From positions 744,001 to 808,000 of the forward strand of contig CDRNVI010000002.1 in the NCBI GenBank assembly GCA_977017575.1: a stretch of 64,000 bases of DNA, read 5' to 3'. Every line of letters begins with the position of its first letter. Positions within the stretch are counted from its first letter, which is position 1. Under the pieces are notes generated by a model. It was not told where the DNA came from. It searched no databases and saw only the letters and a list, made by a program, of their open reading frames with translations. This document shows, piece after piece, positions 44,798-54,877 of the stretch. Source of the stretch: Paramoeba atlantica (lineage: Eukaryota > Discosea). The position numbers and the translations under genes are program-made.

Positions 44798-46171
44798 ATG
44801 CATCGATCTATAGATGCCGAAGTTACTGCTGTTCTGAGCCAGCTCCGAATCTTAAACGACGCGGATCGTAAATTTTTTATGTCCCTGTGGGAAGCCCGTG
44901 CGGAATCAGCCTTGCTAAAGGAGCTCACCACCGGCCATGAATCCACTGTCGCAAACTTTATGCTGCGAATCCTCACCACGATTCATACGGAGTCTGTACG
45001 AAAAGAGATTACCCGACTCTGTGCCATTCTCTGCCGTGAATCCACAAAATTCTCCATTGCCTACGCCAACGCCATGCAAACCTCCCAATTCGTCGCCCAG
45101 AGCCTCCCCTCCGCCTCCGGAAGCACCCTCGTCTGTCTCGCCTACGCCCTCTGCCACAACGACACCCTCCAGAACTACGTCCCCAAATTCCTCCGCCTCA
45201 CCAACGCCATGCTCCGCAAGACCTCCGAGGAGGACCCCCCGCCCCCCTCCGTGGTCCACGACACCCCCGCCCTCCTCAAGGCCCTCACCATCTTCCTCCG
45301 CAACCGCGCCCTGCGTGCCGCGTTCTGTGCCAACGACACCCCCGCCCGCCTCCCCCGACTCATCACGCTCTACTGCGCCGGGGACTTCGCCGCGAACGCC
45401 CAGCTCGCCTACGACACGCTCTTCTGCTGCTGGGTCTGCCTCTACCAGCCCAGCGTGATTGCTCCCCTGGTCGCCCAGGAGCGCCTGATCCCGATCGTCC
45501 ACGACGTGCTGCGCCGCGCGGCCCGGGAGAAGTGTGTCCGGGTCGCGCTCGCGGTGGTGGAGGTGCTGCTGCTGCAGCAGAGGCGGTACTCCTGGGGCAC
45601 CCACCCCGGGCTGTCCGCGTTGAGTGGGATGAATGACGGCCGCGGGCCATGTTTTGTGCAGGAGATGTGTGCGATTGGGCTGGTGAAGACGCTGGTGCGG
45701 TTGGAGAAGAGGACGTGGGAGGATGGGGATATTCCCGCACGGTTGGGGGAGATTATTAAGGAACTTACGATGAGTTTTGAAGCCATGACGACGTTTACGC
45801 AATATCAGGGGGAAATCCGAAGCCGGCATCTGGAGTGGACCCCGCCGCATACAAGCGAGACGTTCTGGAAGGAGAATATTCATTGCTTTGAAGAGAACGA
45901 ATTTGAAGTTGTGCAGGAGATTTATGAAATCCTTCGTACCTCGAAAAATGAGCAATCGCTTGCCATAGCCTGTCATGACATTGGAGAGCTTGTTCGGTAC
46001 CACCCGCAAGGTAGAAAAGTGCTAAGTGCACCAATCTTACAGGGACTGGACGAAAGCGTGCTAAATTTAATCACGCATGAGTCTCCCATGGTAAGTAGGC
46101 ACGCACTGATGGCCACGCAAAAAATTTTAGTACAGAAATGGCAGTACTTGGATGTCCAAGAAGTTAAGTAA
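44798..46171 (+). CDS. V-type H+-ATPase subunit H
   Basis: 457 aa HEAT/armadillo-type protein of the length usual for V-ATPase H. The C-terminal domain is diagnostic: FWKENIHCFEENEFEVVQEI, IACHDIGELVRYHPQGRKVL and ALMATQKILVQKWQYL correspond to conserved segments of the family. Subunit H sits on V1, couples it to Vo and inhibits free V1. The middle of the gene carries composition island 4; a long minus-strand frame over it is a skew artefact. Confidence 0.9.
   Translation: MHRSIDAEVTAVLSQLRILNDADRKFFMSLWEARAESALLKELTTGHESTVANFMLRILTTIHTESVRKEITRLCAILCRESTKFSIAYANAMQTSQFVAQSLPSASGSTLVCLAYALCHNDTLQNYVPKFLRLTNAMLRKTSEEDPPPPSVVHDTPALLKALTIFLRNRALRAAFCANDTPARLPRLITLYCAGDFAANAQLAYDTLFCCWVCLYQPSVIAPLVAQERLIPIVHDVLRRAAREKCVRVALAVVEVLLLQQRRYSWGTHPGLSALSGMNDGRGPCFVQEMCAIGLVKTLVRLEKRTWEDGDIPARLGEIIKELTMSFEAMTTFTQYQGEIRSRHLEWTPPHTSETFWKENIHCFEENEFEVVQEIYEILRTSKNEQSLAIACHDIGELVRYHPQGRKVLSAPILQGLDESVLNLITHESPMVSRHALMATQKILVQKWQYLDVQEVK
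45080..45830 (+). other. C-to-G strand-skew island 4
   Basis: C-rich third positions at about 45080-45440, a GC-balanced centre at 45440-45560 and G-rich to about 45830, within the conserved V-ATPase H gene. The gene ends on both sides are AT-normal. Confidence 0.8.
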
Positions 46172-46426
46172 ATAGAGTCAGCTTAAGTGAGAGTAACCTT
46201 TTATTGTTATGTCGTTAGACGTATCATGTGTCATTTCACTACATGGGCAAAATGCTGCTTAACACGCTATCGATTTCCATAAATACTCTAATCGTTATTA
46301 CTTTGACTGTTTGTGCCAATAGAAAGGTATGATTGAAGGTACATACTCTTTTATGATGTAGAGCAACATTTACTATATTTTTTTTGTGTTTTTTTATCTA
46401 AAACTTAGCTATCTTTAGCTTAGGTG

Positions 46427-48058
46427 ATGGCGGATATGACTCCTGATACGGCATGTAAAATAGCCTGCGAAGCACAAACAGGACACCCACAACCTTCGGA
46501 GGCCTTCCAAAATCTGCAAAACGCCTACGCCAAACAGCAACAATCCTTGGTGACTTTGCATGAAATGCATTCCAAGCGTGTGAGCGATCTTCAACTCCAG
46601 ATTCAACTACTGAAGCAGAAGGAGGAAGAGGCCGTGCAACGCGTCCAAGATGCCGATCAAGCGACCAAAGCAGCGGAGGCTAAGTTGGATCTGGTAACCT
46701 TGGAATTAAATATTCTAGTAGAAAATTCTCAACAGAAGGTGGTTGCACAAGAAAAAGAATATGAAACGAAGCTGACCTCATTGCACAGCTCGCTAGCAGA
46801 AATTATACAAAAACAAAAATGTGAGATGGAAAGCGCAATAAATAAATTGGAGAAAACCAGAATTGAATTAGCAAAGGCGAAAGCAGAAACTGTTAAGGTT
46901 CCCAAGCTTATAGCTGAGGCTGTGAACGAGGTAAATCTCTTGGCTTCGGTACATATACTTAATCTTGAAAAACAGATTCGCATTCTGTCGGAGGAAAAAT
47001 CTGCGAACGATAACGAAAGAGAAGTGCTTCAAAAGAACCTCTTGGACCTTAGTAATAGAGTTTCTCAAAACGACAAACAGTGGCAAACTCAGGTGGAGAA
47101 ACAGCAGAACGAAATACTGTCTAGTCGAATGCAATACGAAGAACTGCAGGTTGTTAACCGTGCTCTTGAATGCCGAATTGAGGATATAAAAAATGGTGTA
47201 TGCGAGGAGCATTGTGCTTCTATTGGGCAATTGAATGAACAACTAGTGCGCGAACGTGAATTAAGGTGTACAACTGAAAATCTATATGAGCAGCTGAAGG
47301 AAAAAGTATGCGTATCTGAGAAGCATTTCGAGGAGTATCAGATGAAAGCCACGTTAGACATTAAACGGAATCGCGACTGTGCGTGGAAGAATGCCCTGCT
47401 AGTTGCTCAGGAAACAAAATCTTATAATGAACTCTTCGCAGCATTACATGCTAAGCTAAACAGCGCGAATGCAGAAGCGGCGGCGACGCTATCCCTGCGA
47501 GATAGTACGATAGAACTTCTTCGTCAAGAGCTGATCAGCCTTCGAGGCAATATGGAAAATGGAATGACAGAACAACAGATATCTCAACAGGAAGAATTGG
47601 ATCTTCTTCGCGATCAAATTACACAGTTACGCCAAGTGAAGATACCACAAGACCTTCCAGCAAGCGTAAATAATGACGCAATCCGAATCGAGTCCATTGA
47701 ACAAGAAAACGCGAGCCTAAAAATGCATCTTCAAACATTACAAATCACTTTAGAAATGCAGCGATCCGAGCAGGAGATGATTAACAGTGAATTACGACAA
47801 GCACATGCCTCAGAAGTCGAAATCGTTCACAGAAATTCTACAGAAAAAGCTGAACAATCTTTTGAAATGTTGCAGAAATATCGTAACGAATCTCTGCAGG
47901 CTTCTGAAAATGCTTCACGGTTGGAGGCGAGAGTGAGAGAGTTGGAACAGGAATTGAAGTCCACAGTTTTAACTTTAAACAGGGCACGGGCCAAAGCTAT
48001 TCTTCAAGAAAATTCGGAAAAAGCAGATGAAGAACCTTTGCACTCTCGTAAAAGATAA
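46427..48058 (+). CDS. Long coiled-coil protein
   Basis: 543 aa, nearly all heptad-type helix (Glu/Lys/Gln/Leu-rich, e.g. LQIQLLKQKEEEAVQRVQDA and LEARVRELEQELKSTVLTLN) with a basic end (HSRKR). Possibly a Golgi-tether, centrosome-type or cytoskeletal rod; no GRIP or motor domain visible. Two ATGs in a row (46427 and 46439); AG acceptors lie immediately upstream. Confidence 0.7.
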   Translation: MADMTPDTACKIACEAQTGHPQPSEAFQNLQNAYAKQQQSLVTLHEMHSKRVSDLQLQIQLLKQKEEEAVQRVQDADQATKAAEAKLDLVTLELNILVENSQQKVVAQEKEYETKLTSLHSSLAEIIQKQKCEMESAINKLEKTRIELAKAKAETVKVPKLIAEAVNEVNLLASVHILNLEKQIRILSEEKSANDNEREVLQKNLLDLSNRVSQNDKQWQTQVEKQQNEILSSRMQYEELQVVNRALECRIEDIKNGVCEEHCASIGQLNEQLVRERELRCTTENLYEQLKEKVCVSEKHFEEYQMKATLDIKRNRDCAWKNALLVAQETKSYNELFAALHAKLNSANAEAAATLSLRDSTIELLRQELISLRGNMENGMTEQQISQQEELDLLRDQITQLRQVKIPQDLPASVNNDAIRIESIEQENASLKMHLQTLQITLEMQRSEQEMINSELRQAHASEVEIVHRNSTEKAEQSFEMLQKYRNESLQASENASRLEARVRELEQELKSTVLTLNRARAKAILQENSEKADEEPLHSRKR

Positions 48059-48417
48059 GAAAAATAGGGTATTTTAGCAAATTTTGCGAATCAAATATTC
48101 AGATAAGTTTCAAGTTATAGGAGACTTCAAAAATTAATGCGTAATGTAAATATTTCTTCCTGATTAGCCAATCCGTTTTATAGGACAATGTATGTTTGAT
48201 ACGTACCACACTATGCGTTATGTACTTATTACGTACGTGTTCTATACACCTATTAGATTTCTTTCACTGTTTCATAAAATTTAGCTTCTCGCCTTGTCAC
48301 CACTCTTTACCTTGTCACAATACAAGCGCTTAGATCTAACAGGGAATACATGGTTTTTTAAAGAACCACGGATACAGTGTTGACAATCCTGTTGTGCTTC
48401 ATCTGTGCCATTCTATA
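48059..48417. other. Spacer, nothing recognised
   Basis: AT-rich, no ORF; an in-frame GTG extension of presenilin to 48394 is unsupported. Confidence 0.5.
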
Positions 48418-49680
48418 ATGTCGAGTTCACACTCACGTCGTGTTCAGCGGATACTACACATGGGATCCGGACAGGTTGGTGCCTCTCGAAATGATGATCT
48501 CACTCGTCACTACGCACGTCTCTTGTTAAGATTAATCTTTCCTGTAGTTATAACGATGGTAGGGGTGATCTGGTCCGTATGCTGCCTATCTGATGATCAT
48601 CTCGCAGATGCTACAGCACTTCCTCTTCTTTTTGAAGAGGGTGAACACCTCTCTCATTCCACCAACGTTCGTGCGGGAACAATGAATGCGCTCATTCTCG
48701 TTGGTGTCATTGCTGCCGCCACGATTCTCATTGTTTTACTATACAAATGGGGTTGTAAACGTCTACTTTTCGCTTGGTTGCTTACAGGAGTCTTTTCTCT
48801 TTTGGGATTGCAAATGTGGTTATGGTTAGACCTACTCTGTGCTACCTATCGCATACCGTACGAAGCGCTAACTATGGCCTTTGTAGTCTGGAATCTAAGT
48901 CTGGTAGGAATACTTTCTATCTTTTTCGAAGGTCACCCATACATACGACAAGGTTACCATATTGTTATTTCAATTATTCTGGGTTGGTTGTTGTGTAAAC
49001 TGCCACAATGGACTACGTGGGCACTTCTACTATTAGTTGCCATTTACGACATTTTAGCCGTGTGCTTACCGTACGGACCTTTGCGCCTCTTACTTCAGGA
49101 AATCGAACGCAGAGGGGAGGCGGTTCCTGGTTTGATATACGAACCTCGTAGCGGGGTTGCCTATCAGGGCGACCTACAAGATCGTATCAATATTGAGGAA
49201 GAAAACATTGATGAGACCGTTACAAGCGGAAGCATAGTGGATGTAACTGTGGGAGAGCAAAGGTCAAACTCGTATTCAAACAATGGCTCCACTGAAGAGC
49301 TTTCTGCTTACCAACGCAATGAGGAAGTAACAATAATATCTTCAAGTGCGGAGAATTCCTCTTCAGTGTCTCAAGAAGCAACCGCTCAAGCTGCTACAAG
49401 TGGCACTTTCGAATTTCCAGCCAACTCTTTCGGACTTGGTTTAGGTGACTTCATTTTTTATTCTTTGCTTGTCGGACGTGCTGTTCGCACTTCTATGATA
49501 TCTTGCATTTGTTGCATGGTGGCTACTGTAGTTGGCCTCTCATGTACCCTACTCGGACTTATGTTCCTTAGGAAGCCTCTTCCAGCGTTACCCATTTCTG
49601 TTCTTCTAGGATGTGCATTCTATTTCTCGTCTCGTTTTCTACTAGAGCCTAATATCCAGAAAAATATGTCTTGGCATTAA
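48418..49680 (+). CDS. Presenilin, catalytic subunit of gamma-secretase
   Basis: 420 aa polytopic aspartyl protease from ATG 48418. Nine or so hydrophobic segments. Catalytic Asp211 in VAIYDILAVCLPYGPLRLL and Asp344 in the GLGDFIFYSLLVGRA motif (GxGD), plus PALPIS at 389-394. The loop between them (about residues 230-330) is acidic and Ser-rich, as in other presenilins, and would contain the endoproteolysis site. It cleaves transmembrane substrates within the membrane. Confidence 0.95.
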   Translation: MSSSHSRRVQRILHMGSGQVGASRNDDLTRHYARLLLRLIFPVVITMVGVIWSVCCLSDDHLADATALPLLFEEGEHLSHSTNVRAGTMNALILVGVIAAATILIVLLYKWGCKRLLFAWLLTGVFSLLGLQMWLWLDLLCATYRIPYEALTMAFVVWNLSLVGILSIFFEGHPYIRQGYHIVISIILGWLLCKLPQWTTWALLLLVAIYDILAVCLPYGPLRLLLQEIERRGEAVPGLIYEPRSGVAYQGDLQDRINIEEENIDETVTSGSIVDVTVGEQRSNSYSNNGSTEELSAYQRNEEVTIISSSAENSSSVSQEATAQAATSGTFEFPANSFGLGLGDFIFYSLLVGRAVRTSMISCICCMVATVVGLSCTLLGLMFLRKPLPALPISVLLGCAFYFSSRFLLEPNIQKNMSWH

Positions 49681-50286
49681 TCAATGACGGTAATCCGTAC
49701 TTTGGTGCTGATACATGTATGACGTTCGTGGTGTAACGCTCGGCAGTATACTTGTCTTCATTCAGACATCTCAATTGTATCACACACGGCAGGTGAGAAA
49801 AATTGCGGCCGAACAGATTCAATTTTTCCTGAGGTGCTGCGACCAAAATGGTAGGTGACTTGATTGCCCGTGAACGATGCAAAGCTCAATGACCTCATAT
49901 TGCTCCATACATTAGAGCGAAGCGACACGAGTCCACATTGTTCGAAGACTGCACCTTGTTCGAAGACTGCAAAGGATGTTGTATGTCATCAGCTAACCTT
50001 ACTTTACTTTTGTTGTTCTATTCGCAATAATTTCATAAGGTCTAATGCCCTTTTTGCATAAACGGGGGCCCGGGATAACATACCTGTAACACGATAACAT
50101 ACCGGGGGGGGGGGGGTATGTTATCGTGAACAGGGGTGGATAACATACCCCCCCCTCTGGATTTTGGAACATCTCTACAAGACAACTTGTTCTTACAACT
50201 TTATTTCTTATTACTAGAACGCTAAACATTTTCAAAAATTAGCAAAGAACATTGCTCCGGAAACTTTTCAATCGAATTCTTTCAGC
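49681..50286. other. Spacer with G-run hairpin H5
   Basis: No gene. Contains the repeat cluster at 50074-50155 described separately. Confidence 0.6.
50074..50155. repeat. GATAACATACC repeat and G-run hairpin H5
   Basis: GATAACATACC occurs directly at 50074-50084, 50093-50103 and 50139-50149 and inverted at 50115-50125. The middle pair folds around a run of G (about 50104-50114); the last copy is followed by a C-run. Design resembles hairpins H1-H4 with a different unit sequence. Confidence 0.8.
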
Positions 50287-52287
50287 ATGGTCGATACGAC
50301 GTCGAAAAACCTTGACGCAACCGAAGTAGATGACATGTCCGCACACCTCAGTGAAGCAAAAATAGACTCACGATCAAGCACAAACAACGATGCGCAGCGA
50401 AAGCAAGACACTTCCTCCTCTCGACGTCCTCCCCCCATCGCGCTTCCCACGGAATCTCACGAGACAAAACCCTCCGATGAAGCTTCTGGAACCAAGCTCG
50501 AGCCTCGTACCCCTGTAGCGGTGGACCTTCCCAACAGTGCCTTGCAGAACGCACTTCCGTACCTTACACTGGAAGGTCTGCTCACCGCCCGATCCGTCTC
50601 CCGCAGCCTTCTACACGCCGTGCACGGACGCTACCTCACTATGTACAACCAGGGCGTCGTGTTCCTCCACGCCCCTGAGGGGGGTTATGCCACCTACCTA
50701 ACGTCAACCGACAATGCCCACCGCTGTCTAACCTGTGGAGGCCCACGGCCGGGAACCCATGCAGAACCCGGAGCGATGAAGCATAAGAACATGGAGGGTG
50801 TCCCGGAGACCTCCCCGCATCCTAGCGATACGTCGGCTGCGAAGGAAACGGACGGCGCGTCGTGTGTCGCATGTGCTCCTCCCGCCTCCCGGCTGTTTGT
50901 CGGTCAGCTCCGCCGTCAGCACACCGCCGGGTCGATTTTATGGGCCCTCGCGATGGTCGCCCCTGAGGTGGCCATCGCCCACGTCGACAACCGCACCAAC
51001 CGCGACACTGGCCGCGAGAAGGGGTGTTGCTGGATCCACATTCCCTCCCGCTTCGAGTCCACCCTCCTCGGTCTCAACCGTCGCCTCCTGTTCGACATCA
51101 ACCCCCACGGCGGCTCGCTCTCCCAAGGCGAGGGGTTCTGGCGCGTCCCGGACCACTTCGCCCGGGTCTCTGACCTCGAAGGCTTTGCCCTACGCCGGGT
51201 CGAACGCGACCTCCTCCTCCCACGCCGCCCCGTCGTCATCGAACGCGCCAACGGCTCCGGTGGCCGTGACCCCACCCGTGGACCCCGTGGCGGTCTCCAC
51301 AACCTCCCCTCCCTCACCCGACACACCCCTCGCGAGTGTGCCCGAGCCACCCCTCTTAGTCTCCACCCCGCAACCGCTCCCCCACCCCCACCCCCTCACC
51401 CCCCGATGCCCCCCACAGGTCTCCATCCCTCCACCCTCCCCGGTACCATGACAACCCCGATGCCCACCACAACCCACCGGGACACAACCACCACCACGAC
51501 GACTCCTCACCCTACGGCTACGACTACCCTTCCCCCCCCCGTTGCCCCCTACCCCCCGACCTGCACCCCCACCGGCCCCTCCCCCCGGGCCCCCGCCCCC
51601 CCCCTCCCGCTCTTCCGCGTCCCCTCCGGCACCTGGGTCCCCTCCCCCGACGGCACCACGCTCGTCCACGTGGCCTGCGCGTGCGCGGAGTGCCAGGCGC
51701 TCCGGGTGCTGGGGAACGAGACCCCCGCGGCGTCCCCGGTGACCCCCACGGGGGCGGGGGCGCGCTGGCCCGGGGCGGACTCCCCCGCGAGGGTGCGGTA
51801 CGGGTCGGGGATCGGGGCCGTACCCCATCCCCACCCCCCGGGGATGCGGCGGAGTCACAGCGGGGTGATGGTACACCCGTACAACCCACAGGGTATGCCG
51901 CGGGGGGAGAGTGGGGAGGTGGTGATGGGGAGTACGGCATCGCTGGAGGGGGGGGCGTTGGTGGCGGGGGTGCATACCCCGCCGTATATGGTGATTACCC
52001 CGGAGCTCGGCGAGCTCTCCGGGATGGGAGGGGGGGGGATGATGGGACACTACCCGCCTCCGATGATGATGGCCCACCCCTCGGAGGAGATGTTGGCCTC
52101 GAGTGAGAATGTGACCCCGGCGCCGGTGCTGGTGGATCCCTCGGTGCCGTACCCTGTGAGTCCGTTGCTGGCGGGGTATCACCCGGGTGGTGGGTCTCCG
52201 GTGTTTACGGCCACGAATGTGGCGTTTGGTTCTCCGCAAGGTGTGCGTCACCGGGCACGGTCCGGTACTCCGCACAACCAGGGGTAG
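50287..52287 (+). CDS. F-box-like plus RRM-like RNA-binding protein with low-complexity tail
   Basis: 666 aa. Residues about 78-112 resemble an F-box (LPNSALQNALPYLTLEGLLT ... VSRSLL). Residues about 205-300 look like an RRM with RNP2 RLFVGQL and RNP1-like KGCCWIHI. The C-terminal half is Pro/Thr/His-rich, then Gly/Met-rich (GGGGMMGHYPPPMMM), caused by composition island 5. May target mRNPs to ubiquitylation, or the F-box match may be fortuitous. ATG 50287. Confidence 0.65.
   Translation: MVDTTSKNLDATEVDDMSAHLSEAKIDSRSSTNNDAQRKQDTSSSRRPPPIALPTESHETKPSDEASGTKLEPRTPVAVDLPNSALQNALPYLTLEGLLTARSVSRSLLHAVHGRYLTMYNQGVVFLHAPEGGYATYLTSTDNAHRCLTCGGPRPGTHAEPGAMKHKNMEGVPETSPHPSDTSAAKETDGASCVACAPPASRLFVGQLRRQHTAGSILWALAMVAPEVAIAHVDNRTNRDTGREKGCCWIHIPSRFESTLLGLNRRLLFDINPHGGSLSQGEGFWRVPDHFARVSDLEGFALRRVERDLLLPRRPVVIERANGSGGRDPTRGPRGGLHNLPSLTRHTPRECARATPLSLHPATAPPPPPPHPPMPPTGLHPSTLPGTMTTPMPTTTHRDTTTTTTTPHPTATTTLPPPVAPYPPTCTPTGPSPRAPAPPLPLFRVPSGTWVPSPDGTTLVHVACACAECQALRVLGNETPAASPVTPTGAGARWPGADSPARVRYGSGIGAVPHPHPPGMRRSHSGVMVHPYNPQGMPRGESGEVVMGSTASLEGGALVAGVHTPPYMVITPELGELSGMGGGGMMGHYPPPMMMAHPSEEMLASSENVTPAPVLVDPSVPYPVSPLLAGYHPGGGSPVFTATNVAFGSPQGVRHRARSGTPHNQG
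51000..52200 (+). other. C-to-G strand-skew island 5
   Basis: C-rich with long C-runs at about 51000-51620, centre about 51640-51770, G-rich at about 51780-52200. Confidence 0.8.
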
Positions 52288-52616
52288 AGCCAGCGCTGGT
52301 GTTTGGGTAAGTTAAATCGGTCGTATACAAAATAAGTGTGACATGCAAGGGGTACACAAGAAGTTGCGTTCATTCGAATGTCACTACTGTTTCCGAAAAG
52401 AATAGAATTGCATAACACGTATTTACGGAATAATGTTTTAAGTGTTTCTGTGAACACTGAGAATAAGTTTAAAGCAAATAGTTTGAAGGTAGGTTTTCTG
52501 GTTGTATTAGAAAAACTTTTTTTTCTTATCACGATGATGTAGTGGATGCGTAAAACTTTTTCTTGTTTACGAGAGTTTTCTCGTCAATTTTATTTTTGAC
52601 TGATGTAAGAAAAGTG
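52288..52616. other. Spacer, nothing recognised
   Basis: Composition drops abruptly to AT-rich after the island; no ORF. The next gene could extend in frame to a TTG at 52563, unsupported. Confidence 0.5.
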
Positions 52617-54002
52617 ATGAGGCTTTCGCCTTTCAGTTCTTTGGTCAAGACCAACGCAACTATTGGGAGGTTGAATTTTGCTTTTGACGCATTTTCTGGA
52701 ATAGCAATCCCACCAAGGCCCCGTAGGAAATATGCTCCTGCAAGAAGATTTGCTTCTTGTTGTCGTGGTCATGAGCGCACGCTGTGGTTTTCCAGCAAGC
52801 GAATGTACTGGAACCCCTTTTTGTCTTCGAGTAGTCAACGTTTCAATTGGAGAAGGTATCGACCGATTTGTTGGGTTTCTGGTGCAGCGATTACAGCACT
52901 TTTTTTGTTTGACAGTCCAGCTGCACGCCTTCAAATAGCGCGTGAAAAGTTTCACTGTTTCATAGAAAGGTGTTCCTTATTTTTAAGAGATTTGAAATCG
53001 TTACCAGTGTCCTTGGCTAGTCGAAAATTAAGCGGAGATCAGGCAGAGTTCAACTTTGAAAGCGTGGAAGATCTGGACAGCAATGAGTCTCTGGAAGAAT
53101 ATATTGCTGCAATGAGCATAAAATCACCCAAGAAAGAGACTGGCAAGAAGCGACGTACTGGAAAACCGCCTCCTGGCTTCACCAATGCTTTTCAAGCTTA
53201 CGCACTGGGGGATATCATTCCTCTCACTCACGATGTCGCACTGCTTCGCTTTCTTTTTGATGACCCCGACACTGAGTTTAACCTCAGGCCTTGTAGCACA
53301 CTACAAGGAAAGTTCACCACAGGTCTTCAGCTTGCCGATTTGATAACCCGGTTCTACACCCCCGTGACCCCTAACCACACAAAAGGCTATTTCGACATCA
53401 TTGTCAAGCGCAAACCGAATGGAATGATGACAAAACACTTATTCGGGCTACACGTCGGTGACCGCATGCATTTCCGTGAGGTTCCTTTCAAACTGCGGTA
53501 CAAACCCAACCGGTGGAAAGAGGTTGGTCTCATTGCCGGGGGTACGGGACTCACCCCAATGCTTCAGGTCATCCGGCACGCCTTGGAGGAGTACCCCGAG
53601 GACCGTACCAAGCTGCGGCTTATCTTTTGCAACCGCACTGAGAACCACATCCTGTTAAAAGGGCTGCTGGACCGACTCGCCCGGGACCATCCCGAGCGGT
53701 TCTCTGTGGTCTACGGTGTGGACTGTCCGGTGGATGCGGAGAGGTGGAAGGGGTTCACCGGGTACCTCACCGCCGATCTGCTCCGGGCTCACCTGCCCCC
53801 ACCCTCCCCTAGCTCACTTATTCTGGTTTGTGGGCCAGACAATTTGCTGTGGCACGTTGCCGGGACCCCGACCCAGCTGATGGATACCCTCTCCGGGGGT
53901 CGCCCGGTACAGCCCATGGCCGTGGATCTTGCCAACCTGACCAAACTTGGGGGGTTGTTGGCACAGTTGGGATACACGGATCATGACGTGTATCGGTTTT
54001 GA
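52617..54002 (+). CDS. Mitochondrial NADH-cytochrome b5 reductase-like flavoprotein
   Basis: 461 aa from ATG 52617. A long basic N-terminus (mitochondrial targeting) precedes a hydrophobic stretch (CWVSGAAITALFLF) and a linker. The ferredoxin-reductase-type module has FAD-binding RFYTPVTP, GYFDIIVKR and GMMTKHLFGLHVGD, NAD-binding GLIAGGTGLTPMLQV and LILVCGPDNL. The C-terminal QLGYTDHDVYRF matches the family end. It probably passes electrons from NADH to a heme or iron-sulfur partner at the mitochondrial membrane. A weak island occurs at 53.5-53.8 kb. Confidence 0.88.
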   Translation: MRLSPFSSLVKTNATIGRLNFAFDAFSGIAIPPRPRRKYAPARRFASCCRGHERTLWFSSKRMYWNPFLSSSSQRFNWRRYRPICWVSGAAITALFLFDSPAARLQIAREKFHCFIERCSLFLRDLKSLPVSLASRKLSGDQAEFNFESVEDLDSNESLEEYIAAMSIKSPKKETGKKRRTGKPPPGFTNAFQAYALGDIIPLTHDVALLRFLFDDPDTEFNLRPCSTLQGKFTTGLQLADLITRFYTPVTPNHTKGYFDIIVKRKPNGMMTKHLFGLHVGDRMHFREVPFKLRYKPNRWKEVGLIAGGTGLTPMLQVIRHALEEYPEDRTKLRLIFCNRTENHILLKGLLDRLARDHPERFSVVYGVDCPVDAERWKGFTGYLTADLLRAHLPPPSPSSLILVCGPDNLLWHVAGTPTQLMDTLSGGRPVQPMAVDLANLTKLGGLLAQLGYTDHDVYRF

Positions 54003-54235
54003 GGGTCTGAATAGGGATGATATTGAGTTCAAAAATGCTTGTAGGTCTGCTCTGACGACGATAACATTGTCTTAAGCATAGTGATGTTTTTGTTATAGGG
54101 CTCCGTTCTTTTCAAAGAAATACAAGATTGTTTTTATTTACCTCAGATTAGATCATACGGAGATGTACATTGGTACGCATCAAAATATTGCATAGTGTAA
54201 CTAGGAAACATGATTTATTTCCCTACGTTGTTCAT

Positions 54236-54640
54236 ATGTTTGGTTTCCGAAGAGCATTATCTCAACAAAGAGGAAAATCGATAGATGCCACGCGCGGCGG
54301 TAAAATGAAATCTTCAACGAAGACCCCGCCATCTTCTCTTCACATGAGACATAATTCAATTAAACAGAATTTGGACCCTATGGATCAATCTTGTCCTCGG
54401 AGACCATGGACACCAGCAACCCCGGGGATCGGGACAATTTTTGCCGGTAATGATCCATTTGATTTGCGAAAATACCGAAAAGCGATTAAACAGGGTAGAG
54501 TTCCCGCTGAATACGGTCGGGTCTCGCGACCTGGAAGTGTAGGCGCCCCTGCATCTAAGCTATATCCGCACACCACACTCCCGACTATTTTAAAACGTGA
54601 TTGTTCTCCTTTTCTCGCTTACCGGCGACCTCCAAAGTAA
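54236..54640 (+). CDS. Small basic protein, probably mitochondrial, unidentified
   Basis: 134 aa from ATG 54236. The N-terminus (MFGFRRALSQQRGKSIDATR) is basic and acid-poor. A Pro-rich centre and a DPFDLRKYRKAIKQGRVPAE motif follow. It is first of three consecutive basic genes that could belong to the divergent kinetoplastid mitoribosome or its assembly machinery; this is context only. Confidence 0.55.
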   Translation: MFGFRRALSQQRGKSIDATRGGKMKSSTKTPPSSLHMRHNSIKQNLDPMDQSCPRRPWTPATPGIGTIFAGNDPFDLRKYRKAIKQGRVPAEYGRVSRPGSVGAPASKLYPHTTLPTILKRDCSPFLAYRRPPK

Positions 54641-54877
54641 GTGCGGGGGCATGACAGTCCCTGTCCTGGCTTGTCCATGTACGAGGAATATACAACTCGG
54701 TACAGAAATTCTCTCTGGTATTCATAATTATGCTGGACTTCGTACGATGCGATTTTATATACTTTACAAAACACAGATGTTATTACGTGGATTCCCCGAG
54801 ATTCCCCGAGAACCCACAAAGTTGTTGATTGTCAGTATTTTTAGAATTTTTCGCAACTCTTGAACTATGTCCATGCG

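Noticed and set aside
44915-46009. 364-aa minus-strand frame across V-ATPase H
   Set aside because: It exists because codons in the skew island lack stop complements; the plus frame has clear V-ATPase H motifs.
51190-52275. 361-aa minus-strand frame over the F-box/RRM gene
   Set aside because: His/Arg/Gly low complexity produced by island 5; no domain.
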